Of a DNA stretch of 64,000 nt, positions 40,101 through 52,600 are shown piece after piece. The stretch comes from Zeugodacus cucurbitae (taxonomy: Eukaryota > Arthropoda > Insecta > Diptera > Tephritidae). Made by a program: the position numbers and the translations under genes. The notes below the pieces were generated by a model. It saw only the letters and a program-made list of their open reading frames with translations. It was not told the origin of the DNA and ran no database searches. Positions within the stretch are counted from its first letter, which is position 1. Every line of letters starts with the position of its first letter. The stretch is from contig NC_071667.1 of the NCBI RefSeq assembly GCF_028554725.1, positions 84,234,001-84,298,000 on the forward strand, written 5' to 3'.

Positions 40101-41591
40101 TGAACTTACGCTGCGCAGAATCAATGACGGAAGTTAATTGAATCTAATTGCCCACTTAATGGTTCAATGATGCTGGTCAACAGCGCAGAGAAGCATACAT
40201 TTGCGCGCACACAAAAGGAATGCGTAGAACACAGGAGCTCGTGCCTGTGGGTGGATGCCAAGAAGAAAGAAATTATGGTACTATGTTACTCAGATTCTAA
40301 ACAGTCAGAGACTTCTTCCATCCTGAAACTCAGCTCCCTTCTTTATGGGATGACCTCATATCAGCAACAGTAAGATGCATTTAGGTCCAGTATCGAAACT
40401 TCCTGAAAGACAAAAACGGCAAGAAGTAAAAAATGAGTCCATGCAGCCCTGATGCCAACCATTTATCTCAAAGAGTGAAACATACAGTAAGGACTCTAAG
40501 TTCCAAGTGGGATCGAATGTGCAATACATATGTGTATTTGAATGCCGGAGCTCAAAGTCAATCGCATTGCCTTTCATCGCTGTGTGACGTTGCGCTTATT
40601 AGCCAAACTTGCAGCGAAAATGCACACTGACAGCTTTTCCTTCTGCTTACAACTAACCCACATAGAAAATGTGCAGCTCCTCCACCTTCCACCTCCTCCT
40701 CCACCGTTATGCACATACACACACTCACAAGTAAACGCGAGCACTTGAACGCGCGCGCGCGTCCCAATGGCAAAACTTTTCAGGAGCTGTTTTTTCCGCT
40801 GAAAAGTTTCGTCGATTTCTTCATTCGATTTGCGCCAACGCACAACTATATATAGTTACAGTTATTTGTATGTGGCTGCATGCGTTTGCATGCACTTCCA
40901 CTTCCGCCATAAAAATTCATTTCGCCGCCTCGCGACATTATTCTGTCGCTGCAAATGGTGGCGGCCCCGTTCCGCTAACAAGCCTCTCAAGACCCCACTT
41001 GTAATGGGCTAAGTTTTGCCATTGACGCGGCCATTAAGCTGCAATGAAACTAATGTTACCGATTCAACCGATGCAACTCGTCCGGACAAAAACACCTACG
41101 CGTAGTTGGCTTGTACGCGGTTATGTGTAGGTGTGTGTGTTTGTGTGTGGCACTCAATGAGTTACGACGTGTGGATATTTATAATGGCAATCTCAGTTCG
41201 CACACGTAGAAAATGGCTTCATTTTTTTTACTTTTCCACTTTATCCGGTCCTTGTTTTGACTTTGTGGCATGTGTGAAGAAATTTTATTGCGATAACTTA
41301 AAGGAACAACAACAATTTGCGGTTAGTAAATGGCTAATAATTGCGACGAGGTGCTCCTGAGTAATAAGTAGGTTGGAATTGTTAGTGGAGAATATGGTTA
41401 GCAATGTTAATTTCATTTCGATGTAATGGACTAAAGCCGTGTAGACCCATTCAAGACCCTTTTTACGCGGTCCAAGTAGAGAGTTCCTTCTAAAACTTGT
41501 CATATAAAATCCGGGTCAGTGCCGGAGACGTAGAGCCTGCTGTTTTGGGAATTGGGTAATCGTTATAACAAAAGCAAAGAGTTCATCCCAG
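37151..41591. other. No gene recognised
   Basis: Mostly AT-rich, with GC-richer parts at 37.6-38.4 and 39.5-41.1 kb containing CA/TG runs and a (GC)n run near 40750-40762. The minus frame at 38259-38861 (200 codons, GTG start) has no domain. No RNA gene was seen. Confidence 0.35.
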
Positions 41592-41960
41592 TCAAATCTC
41601 GAGGCTGCAACAACTAGAAAATGAGAGACTCCAGAAAAATAGCAAATAGTGGTGCAATGAAACAACCGAAACAAACTCTAATAATATATTAAGAACTGAG
41701 TAATGCACAGCGGCTTGAGGTCTTGTGTCCCCTCTCTTCTTTTCAAAAAATGCCACGCAACCCCGTCGGGTTAAGCTTAATAGTGTTCCCGGGCTGATGG
41801 ACGTGATACTGCCTCTTTGAGGATACAGAGCCCCCAATACCTCACTGCTTTTCCTCATGGTCGCCGGGCAGTTAATGAATAGATGCTCCGGTATCTTCGC
41901 TACTAGACTACTGCAGTAGGTAGTGTTAAGTGCCACTAGTTGTCTCAGTTTGTTTCTTGG
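41592..41960 (-). mobile_element. Probable LINE C-terminal fragment
   Basis: The minus frame contains KIPEHLFINCPATMRKSSEV and LGALYPQRGSITSISPG. This resembles the -EE-x-x-EHFL-x-x-CPA- segment that follows the RNase H domain in I/R1-type LINEs, including the run of residues before the C-terminus. No reverse transcriptase or RNase H core is visible nearby, so the call rests on one motif. Confidence 0.4.
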
Positions 41961-44900
41961 AGGAGCAAACATTAACAAAATTTATATATTTGTGCCTAAT
42001 TTGGATCCAATACACTGTTATTAAAAACTAAAATATAAATATAAATTCAGTAATCCAAATTTACGAATAAAATAATTTATGTAAACAGTACAGGGTAACC
42101 CAAATAAAATAACACTACTTGGTTAGCAATGACACACGCCATACACATCTGCCTAAAACACAGAGTGGAAGTATAGAGTTGAAGAAACGAAACTAATAGT
42201 TTTTACAAAAAATATATCCGAAATTCATAGAATGATAGGAAATATTTCTTAACAATTAAATTTACATGTTCTTTTAATTTTTGTAAGATTATAAACTTAA
42301 AAAATATTATTCAACCAAAATCATATATATTAAAACACTTAAGGTTGTTATACATGAGCTAGACTTTACAAATGCATTCATTCGATTGCTTAGCTCGCTT
42401 TGCAGAACAATGCATTAATTACAATCACTTTTCGGAGTTAATTACTAATTGGTTTCCTAAATCTTCAGCAAGCGCGCCACGTGTACTATACCAATTTTTT
42501 TTATTTCGATTTCTGCTACACCCTGTATGCACCCAATATTGTAGTAGATTTTCCACCCCACAGCGAGCAAAGAATGTGCTTTTTATCCCAAACTTACAGC
42601 TGGCATCATTCACTTTCAATTAGAGCTTACACAAATTAGAGAAAAATAACACAGATATTTCTGAGTTAAAAGTGCGTATTTGGCGGTGTGCAACAACCCA
42701 AACTTCAACTTTATCAACCACTAATTAATCCGGTAATATTTGTTAAGTGCTACATATTAAATCAAATATCATATTTGTTACAAAAATAGTGAATGAAAAC
42801 AAGTGACTCTCAGTTGTGGCCGCGCGGAGAGCGCCCAATGCGAATGCTCTGTGCAGTTTGTGTGCTCCAGTTTATACACAGTTGTTGTTATTGCATTCTG
42901 ACAGCCAGCTACATTGTGGTGCTGTTGCTGCTGCCTCTTCTTCTGTTGGGGGGATTATATTGTTGGTGCACTTGGTTGGGGATTCGTCAGCAAAAGAAAT
43001 ATTATTCAGTCTCTTCCTCACTGCGTACAGTGCATTCACGAACACATTTTTTGCGGCGTATTGCGAAAATATTTAATTGTATTTTATTTGTTTTCAGTTC
43101 AATATTAACTACTTATATATACACTATATATATATATATATATATTTATTACTGTAAAGAAAAGTGTGAAAAGGATATTGAAGGCGGACGAAACACAACA
43201 AAGACACATCGAGTTTTGATATAAAGGATTTTTGCAAAATGCTACTCAACCGAAACAAGTAAAACGAAAACCCCCATAAGTTACATGTGACCCCATTAAA
43301 AGCTATATTTATATTAAAAATTGTCTCTTATATATCCTAAAAATTAGCATATAAGTACGAATTTTGTATGTTTCGCTTAAAAGTGTGTTAATAATTTGGT
43401 AAAAAGTATATAAATATGAGTGTACAATGTTGTATGTAAGTGTTTGGGTGTGTAGTCAGACGACGGCGCCATCTCAACCTCCCACATTCTGCACCTTCAT
43501 ATCGTACGATTTATAAGTATATACACGTGTATATGTATGCAAGTGTGTACATATATGTACATCTTCAATACATATATTCCCCATGTTCCATATGTTACGG
43601 CAAGTTGATCGGCCGTACGCCAAGAATTTCGTTTGTAAATATAAAATATGGAAAATATATAATTTATTTAGTATTGCACATACATATGTATATACATACC
43701 TACCTGCAGATTGCGCCTCAACTCGCTTTTGGCTTAAGATTCGTCACATCGTTACTTCGTCGTATCATCAAAATTTTATTTTGAAGCGATTTTTTGGTTT
43801 TATCTTTCTTACGCTTTTTGTTTGTTTTTCGTGTTCGTACGAGTTTTTCGCTACTTGGTTAATACCATTTGCACCTTGTTTATATACTTTACGGTTAAGA
43901 GTTTAGCACTGTCGCGCCGCACCCCACTCACTCAACCCAACACAAGGCACAATATAGATAACATACACACGTATAATACATACAGACTCGCTTTTTCTGG
44001 CTTTCTGTCTTTCTGGTTTGCTTTAGTGTTTTGTGAAGTTATTGTTTTTGTTTTCGTCTCATTTTTCTTGACTCGAATTCGCCTTGCAGCTGTTTGCAAA
44101 GTTTACTGGATACAATGGAAAAAATTGTGTAAGCGTAAAATCAAAATAATTAAATACTTGAAGTGAACGTTCTAAAGTTATTTAGTCATGGCATTGCAGA
44201 GACAAAGAAAATCCATAAGTATGGGTATTGCAATACTCCTAGCTCACAAAGTGAAATATAATAGAAACTGAGTTTCTCTGTTAATCCGGATTGCAATGGT
44301 TTAGCTTGCGGCTTATCCAACGATAACGTTATCGGAAAGCAGTTGAACTGGTGGGAAATTTTTAAAATTTTAAAATACAATAACTGTTTTATGATAAAAT
44401 TATGGTTTCAATTGTCATTTGAAGTTACTGCGACATTGCAATGATGTCCGGCATGGCTAAACATCTAGCGAAAGCATAAGCGTGAAATCATATCATTTCA
44501 TATGTGGAACAATATTTATAGTTTCAATAATATAATTTAAATATTTTAAACATAGAGTTCTCTTACTGTATGGCAATGACAGCGACAATGAGCTATCAGG
44601 CAACCAGCAGATATCAATTCGATCGATTGGTTCTCTTTCAGATATCTTGAGGTTCGTGAGTGGAACCCGCAAGTTTAAGGGCGGCATTGCTACAGTATCC
44701 ACTGTCTCCATATACTCTTAAATTCAAAAAGACACACACACTCTTTATAATTTTTCATTTTATTTTTCAGTCTTTGTTCGCTTTACAGCTCGCTATTTCT
44801 AGTACATTCACGCCTTCATCGTTTTCCATGCGCTCCCCCACATTTCGATATGGGTTTCGTTCGATTGTGTTTTGCTGGTATAGATTTACTCTTATTTTCT

Positions 44901-47900
44901 CAACCGTCAAATGTGTTCTCTGTTTATTTAGCCCCTTCGATTACTGGCGCTTTTGACTTCTGATTTGGTCACCGGCACCGTGCTAGTTGCTAGTTTCTTC
45001 GGCTTTCAGTGTATTTGTTAATTGAAAGCGTACACTTGTTGGTTCCGCTCTACGCTACACGCACAATGCACAAACGTATAGACATAGAATTCGGCGATTC
45101 CTACATTCTGGTTGTGTCGTTTATCAGTTAATCGCTGGATTCCAAGCGAACGAACGAAATTGTTTTGTGTTGCACAGACAGCAAATAGTTATCAATCAGT
45201 TGGGTTTGTGGTTATCACGCGTTGCTCAAGTTTTCCTCGTGTATTGCGTCGTTCAAGTGTGCCAAGTGTTTTAGTGGTCACCGAAAATAGTATTTGAATA
45301 TACGAAATTTGAAAAAGAGCCTAAAATATTCGCTTTATAGTGCCAGTGCCAAATATTAAACGAGAAATTACACAAATTAATTGTGAATTTCGGCGGTGTA
45401 ATTGGATTGTGATTGCGACAGTCCCCCTTATAGAGGTGATTAAAAGCTTTGGTGCATAATGAAATTACATGCACACCATATATCTAGTATATCATGTGAT
45501 GTGAAGACTTTTTGTTACAAAAGCACTTAATTGCTTCTCGCAAGTGTGAAAATAAAACAGTGTTCTATACTATAGTCAGTTAAATAAGACAATTGTTTCA
45601 TTGCTCGTACTTAGTATATCTGCCGTGTCGAGACGTGTTAATTTCATTGCCTAAACATTAAACACTTGAAATATCTATCTTTGAGAAGATAAGCGAAACA
45701 GCGCTTCAGAGTCTGTGCTAATTTTTACATTAACTCAATAGTGTATTAAGTCAATATCCTCTGTACCCACGAATATGAATAGGTAGTTTAAATATAGTTT
45801 GTGTATATATACTTTCATAACTATATGCTATATTTACAACCTATGTCAATAATCTACTCATTTTATGCCTCATTGCAGTTCAATTGTGCATTTCATACAT
45901 ATGATTGTAGCTTATCAGTTAAATTATTACGTATTTAATACTGACAATGGGTTAATCTCGCGAAATGGTCGGGGATCCCTCCTTAATATATTATATCATA
46001 TATTTTCAATCTGTATGCATCTCAACATAATATATTATTTGGATTACTAAGGGTAAATAATAAACTTGGAGAATCGCTGTGAAGCGAATCAAGAATACTG
46101 AAAGTCTCCCGACCCGTTCCTAGAATATCTCATGAAATCACAGCGCTCCACTGAGAAATTCAATCACATTTTTTCAGTTTCACATCTGTTTCGTAGAAGC
46201 TTTAACTGCATTCAAGGCATCACGTTGTGTAACAATTATCGCTAAATAGACTTCAAAGTCAATGGCCAGTGAACTTTTCTCAACCTTAGCCTATTTCACA
46301 TTGCTATAAAATCTTAACGAATAGATGTAAAATAACAAACCGAAAATGAGATTAGTGTCAGAATTCTAATCTAAGATTACTTTAAGCTAGAATTAAAAAA
46401 AAAAATGCTAAACAAACAAAGAGATTGTGGTTTTCAAAATTTAGTGGGACAGAAATGCGTAATCAGGAAGTGGTATTTTTTTAAATTATTTTTTAGCTCG
46501 AGGTTTAAAAAAGTAGAATTCTGGAACAATTGTGTTTTTCAAATATTGTGTGAGAAACTACTAACTAAATACATTTTGAGATATACAAAATGTTGAATAT
46601 GGCTTTTATGCAACAGAGGCACAATTTCGTTGCATTCCCTCTGAATTCTGGTTTTTCTTCCAACGTTAGTGTTGTCTTTTCAAAATTAGATTCAAATCCA
46701 TTAATATCATACGGTTTGCATGCCTAACAAGTATTTCGACTTTCAAAATTAGTGTGTGAATAGCGTATAAATAACGAAAGCAATTAAACGATATTCCCTT
46801 TGCTTTGACAATCTTCTTCGCATTTAATTGCCGTCAGCGCTTTACCACTGCTGAAACGCTCGAGAATTGATAAGTTATCACATACACGTAAGCTTGTGGT
46901 AAAAATAGACGAAGTAAAAACCAACTAAAATTTCGTTACGTATACGAAACGTTTATGTGAGGCGTTTAGGTGTGCACATAAGCTCAAGAGTATACACGGA
47001 TTTTTGCTGTCCCTCAATCACTTGTCGCACAGTGGCCATTGACTGTCGTAATTAGTGTTGTTTGTTGCATTGAATAGAGTGAAAAACGTGTTCGGCATTA
47101 TGATAAAATATGATACAGATAGCAGCGCAGAGTGGGTGAAAGAGAAAAAGTGTAAAATGAAAATAGACAAAGTGAATGAGCCCCGCAGCCAAAAGGGAAG
47201 CAACAGCACTAAGAGTAAACAATAAATCCCTCAATCCACACTGATATGGCGGCTGGCAGCAAGCCAAATGTTGTTTCGCTTAAATTCATGTGTATTTCGT
47301 ACATGGCTAACAAGCCGGCATAGATTTGTTTTTGTTATTGTTCTATTTTTTCCGATTATTTTTGACGCCCCTTCTGCATAGACACAGGAATTACGCTAGC
47401 GCGGCACATGGTTGCGAGATAAAGCCGCTAAATGAGGAACACCACATTTTGGCGGTAATAAGTGCGCATATTTGCTTAGTTTAGTTTGTTAAACGCATTC
47501 TCTTCGCTGACATTTGTTAATATTAATGTTGGTGTAGATAATCTTTTTCCCACCTGCTTTTTTTTCTAGACACCGCTATTAATTAATAGCTGCATGTTTA
47601 TCGGCTGCCTGTTCATCTGTCTGTCTGATAATTATCTGAGAATAAATTGTTTTATACACTTGTTTCTATCGCTGTGGGCCCATCTTGCTATAGGGATTTG
47701 CGCGGCATTTCATCACGCAACAGCATTGTCTATAAATTTCATTGTTGATCTTCAACATTTTTCGTGTACATTTAAATATTTACAGAGGCGGCAAATTTCA
47801 TTCGTTTTCATGCCTAACGTATGAACATTTTTCTCACCTTCAAAGAACCTAGCGAATTTGCTAGAACTGAGATTAGCCGATGCAAGAAGTTTGTAACAAA

Positions 47901-48239
47901 TTCCAAGCGCTTTGCGAATTATAATGGTCTTTCTGATCTTGATAAGGAGTTTTTTGGTATCACAAGGTGCATCCTGCATATGCAGAGACCAACATAACCT
48001 AACCTTTTACTATTGTTCATTTCAAACTATTTACTAAGTTCATTATTTGAAGAACTCGGTTCCAGCCTATATCTTATATAGTCTCCAATGTATGATGGAT
48101 TGATTTATTGACACAATTTGTCACGAATCAAATATTTGTACGTGTCCCTTGTATTTACAATACAGAACTGTGAAATCATGACTTTACTTAACCGTTGACC
48201 GATCATGAGTCATTTGAAACAAAATCGTAAAATGTTGTA
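41961..48239. other. No gene recognised; candidate promoter near 45.1 kb
   Basis: Mostly AT-rich. It includes an (AT)n run at 43125-43145, T-rich hydrophobic false frames at 42.8-44.2 kb, and a 5'-UTR-like stretch from about 45.1 kb listed separately. Open frames are short and without recognisable domains. Confidence 0.35.
45122..45160 (+). promoter_or_regulatory. Candidate Inr + MTE core promoter
   Basis: TCAGTT at 45124-45129 matches the fly initiator TCAKTY, with the start A at 45126. From +17, CCAAGCGAACGA matches 10 of 12 positions of the motif ten element (CSARCSSAACGS), one base off its usual +18 place. The following several hundred bases have the A/T-rich, stop-filled look of a fly 5' UTR. 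The downstream gene is not visible in this window. Speculative. Confidence 0.3.
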
Positions 48240-48560
48240 ACCTATGCTAGTACCTATAAGGAGAGCTCTAAGAACCATCCTTACGGCAGCTCTATAATGG
48301 GTACTAAAGCTGCCCCCGTTAGAACTCTTTGCGTTGGAAAAATTCCAAAATTCCTACTGTCACACGATAGAAGGAATTGAAGGAGCATGGTTGGATTTAT
48401 CCCTGGCTACTGTGTGGTGGTGGCACACGCCTGTAAGATGGGCTGATAGAACGAGATGAGTGTAGGAAATGTCAAGAGCAAGGTATCAGAAAAGCAATGA
48501 AGTCCTGTGCATTGTCAAGGCAATGGCTCTTCACAGTACGAGAATCTGGAAGAGGTATCT
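48240..48560 (+). mobile_element. Probable LINE fragment
   Basis: Conceptual plus-strand translation gives GYCVVVAHACKMG, a stop, then IERDECRKCQEQGIRKAMKS. This resembles the segment TGHC-x-x-x-x-HA-x-x-(L)G ... D-x-CR-x-C-x-E that follows RNase H in I/R1/Jockey-type LINEs. It is degenerate, with frameshifts and no core domain visible. Confidence 0.35.
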
Positions 48561-49404
48561 TTAGTTAAATCAGACTAACCTATCCTTTGATAGTAGATTT
48601 ATTCTACTCTTGTTGCAGCGTTATAAAATATTATTCAAATAAGACAGTCTCCATCGTCGAAGGTATGTAATATCGCTGAGTTAGGGATACTCACTTTCTT
48701 TTTTACTAGGCCAAGTATTCAGGACTTAAAAACATCATCGAGAATAAAGTATAAGCATAGCCAGTTGAAAGATACAGAGAGAGCCATTTATTCCAATACA
48801 TTGGATCTCACTGTCAAATGGTTTAAAACCTTATACAATAAAATTACCTATCTTTGGATATATGGATATTCGAACCAATAACTGCTAAACAGCTTTCGTT
48901 CGATATGTATCAAGAATTCATAAACTTAAATAATCAACTAATGGAAAATGCCTTCAGAGCAGCGCTACAGCTGCGAAATAATATTCAACGTATACAAGAA
49001 TTTCCCCTCTACTCACTGCTACTGTCACCATATACTGTTTCCTCGCATATTTATTACAACCAGCTGCAGTTTTGTTGGCTGCAGTTCATAGAAATCGCCA
49101 ATAGAGCAAAAATAAACAAGTCAAAAAGAAGTGAATTAATTATTTTGCATTTAGATCGATTAATTAATAGCGACGCCAAAAATCTTAACCGAAAGCTTTC
49201 TTCCCTCAAGATATGCAAATAGAAATGCTTGAAATAGCCAAAATGATTTCATGCATAAATAGATTATATACACACATATATCATATATAAATATAGATAT
49301 GCAAGAGGCAGGTGCATTCTAAATTATGTGTACACAAATCATTCGTGAGTACACACGCTCATCTGTACACACAAGGAAAGTAAACAGAATATTCGCAGCG
49401 TTTG
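48561..49404. other. No gene recognised; one open frame of unknown status
   Basis: AT-rich. An open frame at 48854-49222 (122 codons from a TTG, or 104 from its first ATG) shows no domain, signal peptide or membrane segment. It is low in simple-repeat content, which is unusual for the false frames in this window. It may be a small lineage-specific gene or chance. Confidence 0.25.
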
Positions 49405-49622
49405 TTTATTTATTTGCTTAATGAGATCTTTGTTTTCATAGAGAGAATTTATTTGCGCAAAAAGTGTGCAATAATTATTAATAGCGTTCAAGTTTCTTGC
49501 TTAGAAAAGGTAACGAAGCGTAAGGGATGATATTAAAAAAGTTTTTGTATTTAAATTTAACTATAATTTTTCGAGCGAAAAATTTGATATTCTAACTACT
49601 TGCGCACTGCCCTGCGGCTCCG
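49405..49622 (-). promoter_or_regulatory. 3' UTR and candidate poly(A) signals of the AGBL4-like gene
   Basis: Downstream of the stop codon on the minus strand the sequence becomes AT-rich. AATAAA hexamers (TTTATT on the plus strand) occur at 49448-49453 and as an overlapping pair at 49405-49414, about 170-215 bases after the stop. That is a normal distance for a short dipteran 3' UTR. Which hexamer is used cannot be told. Confidence 0.45.
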
Positions 49623-52600
49623 TCAACGATGATCGGCATCGAAGCTGCTCGACTTGCGGTCCAAACTGCCGCGCGTCAGCTGATTGAGATCGATGATGGA
49701 TAAGTACGGCTTCGGTGGCACATTCAGCGGCTGCTCAAAGGTCACCGATTTGCTTGACTTCTCAGCCGTTGCCGCACGCGTTGGCTGATAGGCATGCGCT
49801 CGGCCCGCGCCGCCAAAGTCGCCCAGGTGATCGTGTTTCGTTGACTTGAGCGCCAGCAGCGCGTATTGATCGTGCGTCACCGCCGAGCTGCCGTGCATGC
49901 GTCGATAGTTACGATAGCCACTGAAGAGACTGCTGCCCGGCGCTATGGGACGCGTGGGTGAGAAGCCGCCCTCGTCGGAAGAGCCGCCAGAGTCGTAGTG
50001 GATGGAGAGATTCGTGTACGCAATGGGTGCGTAGCAGCGCGTTGTCTTCGGCCGCGGCTTCACTTCGTAACGTGTGCGCGAGCGTGAACGTGAGTGATGC
50101 GTGCGCGGACGATTGCGTCGACGTAAGCGCGCCTCAGTCACCACCGGCGTGGGCAGCACATTGATAAAACGGTAGTAGTGCAGGAAAGTGCGCGCCAAAT
50201 TACGACCGCAACGGTAATCTGGGTAACGAATAATAATCATTAGTTTACATGAAATGGGTTACTTATGCACTTGTTTCGCTTACAGCCATCTTCGTTGTAG
50301 AGCGCTACAGTTTTGCCATCCTTTAAGTAATGGCCGCTCATGGAGACCTCCACGGTGTAGGCGTTAACCGTATCGCTAAGACGCTCACAGAAATAACGGC
50401 GCGCGCAACCAACTTTCTTCTCGTCCGCGTTGTACATTGTATTCTCGGCGACGTAATCGGGCGCATTGGCGGCGAACAAACGCGGAAACACCAGATGACG
50501 CTCATGTCGATAGACATCCTCGTATGTGTTGCCGTAAATAAAGCAACCATGCAGACTGGGATTCGCATGTAGGTCGATCACGAAGTCAATTTGATAAATC
50601 TACAATAAAATACAAGACCATTAATAGAAAAGAGCTTTATGTTGAAAATGCTTGCGAACCCACATCGGAATTGTCCAGTTCCTTGAGCATATTCCTTATC
50701 GCATACAAAGTGGGATGTGAAAACTCAGTGGCCACATGCCAGGTGCGATTCAAATCCTGTCCAATCAAATTGCAACGATTGTTGCCCAAGAAGACGCCAT
50801 CCGGATTTACCATCGGCACTATCTTGAAGACGAAATTGTCGCGCAGCAAAACTGCAATCGGGTGATTGCCAGTGATAAACTCAATGAACCCTTGGCACAT
50901 AAAGGAGGCCGGCGCATCACCGGGATGTACGCGGCACAAAATCACAATGACGCGTATGAAACCGCGGTCTAGTCGAGACGCCTTCAATTTGGCGGTAACG
51001 TGATCGATGGTGAGCAGGTCGAGATTTCGATTTTGCTGTGGACAAAGTGAAGACATTTTTTATATTAGTATTAGTTGCTTTGAATCGTACCTTCAGCCCG
51101 TTCCCAAAACAGCCGAATCTATTTATTCCTCTCTGTGGATCCGAATATAAATCTATAGCTTACCACACTCTTCGTCAGCACACTGCGTACGAATCGCTGC
51201 TCCGTCTGTCGTGCATCAATCACATTCAAATACGATTGCAGTCGCGAGTAACTGTAAGGCGGTGCAACTGCAAATTGATAGACGTCATCTTCCTTATCGA
51301 AGGAGAATGCAAAACTCAGCACATAATGATTTTGATGCAACAACGAGCGATAGTAGAAAACATTCTTCTTCGGCAAGCGTTGCCACTTGGGACGACTCGA
51401 AGACTTTACCAACGGCACTAGCGAAGAATTGAATAAATTTCGCGGATTACTTATGTTGACGATATTGAAGAGTACGCGCTGATCTTGCTTCACATTGTCC
51501 ACCGTGAAATTGAACCAGAAACGAAAGCGTGGATTACAAGTGTCTGGCCGTAAAAATAAGTCGTATTCAAAGTCGCCAATGAGATCGGCTTTGCCCAGAT
51601 TGCCCGTCTCGAAGGCAGCATCGAAACAAAGATGCCCGCGCTTGGCCTTGCCACTCTGCCCCGGTGGACGTATGATCACGCGTGAGACATTGCCCAGACC
51701 ACCCTCGCCATCGCTATCCTCGCTGTCTGCAAGTAGAGAGAGTATTACAGAGGAAATTAATTGTTTCGCAACTGATTTTAATTTTTTTAAGACAATTCTT
51801 AAACTAATTACGAAACTCTACCCTCGTTCATGCGCTCATACATGCTTGTATGCTTCAGAGGATCGCAGGCCATGCCGAACATCATGTTTGTAAAAATATT
51901 TTTCTAATTTACTTTTGTACCAAGAAAAGAACCGTTAAACAGCGTGGCTAAATTCCATCTAACTTCCATGGAATTAGCAGCCACTTCAGTAAGCGACCAC
52001 CAAAAACAATAACCAACATGAAGAAGTGTTATTATTTTTTTCAATTATGATTTACTAGGCTCCAACACTTGCATACGAGTGTGTTAAACACACCCCTGCA
52101 TATATCCACATACCAAGGCATTGGAGTCTAAGCCAGTGTGCCTTGTTTAAGACAGTTTTCTTGTGGTGCTCCTCCTGCAGCGCGTGCAACAAACTGGCAT
52201 GACAGCGGAAATGCGGCTCTTTACCTTTAACCTATCGCGCTTTCGCTCCGCCGCCGACATCACATGCAACAGCAGTTCTTCGCTGACGCGCTGGCTCTTG
52301 TCAGGCAGTTTAATATGCATATAAAAGGTGTCAGTAGTTAAATGGGCATAAGTGTTACTCTAATATCATCACACCTCCTCCTCCCCCATGGTATGCGCTA
52401 ACGTTTCTTTGCATTATAGTGCCGTTAGGTGCTTATGTGCGTGTCGATTATCGCGGTTTTAGTACTCACACGTTATGCGATTGCTTTCTGAATTTTCGCC
52501 CGTAATCGCTTTTATGATCTCTTCGACTTGAACGTTTCTTGTTGTTGTTGGACTATTTATCAGCATTTCTTATTGGCGAATAGGGTGCGAAAATATAATA

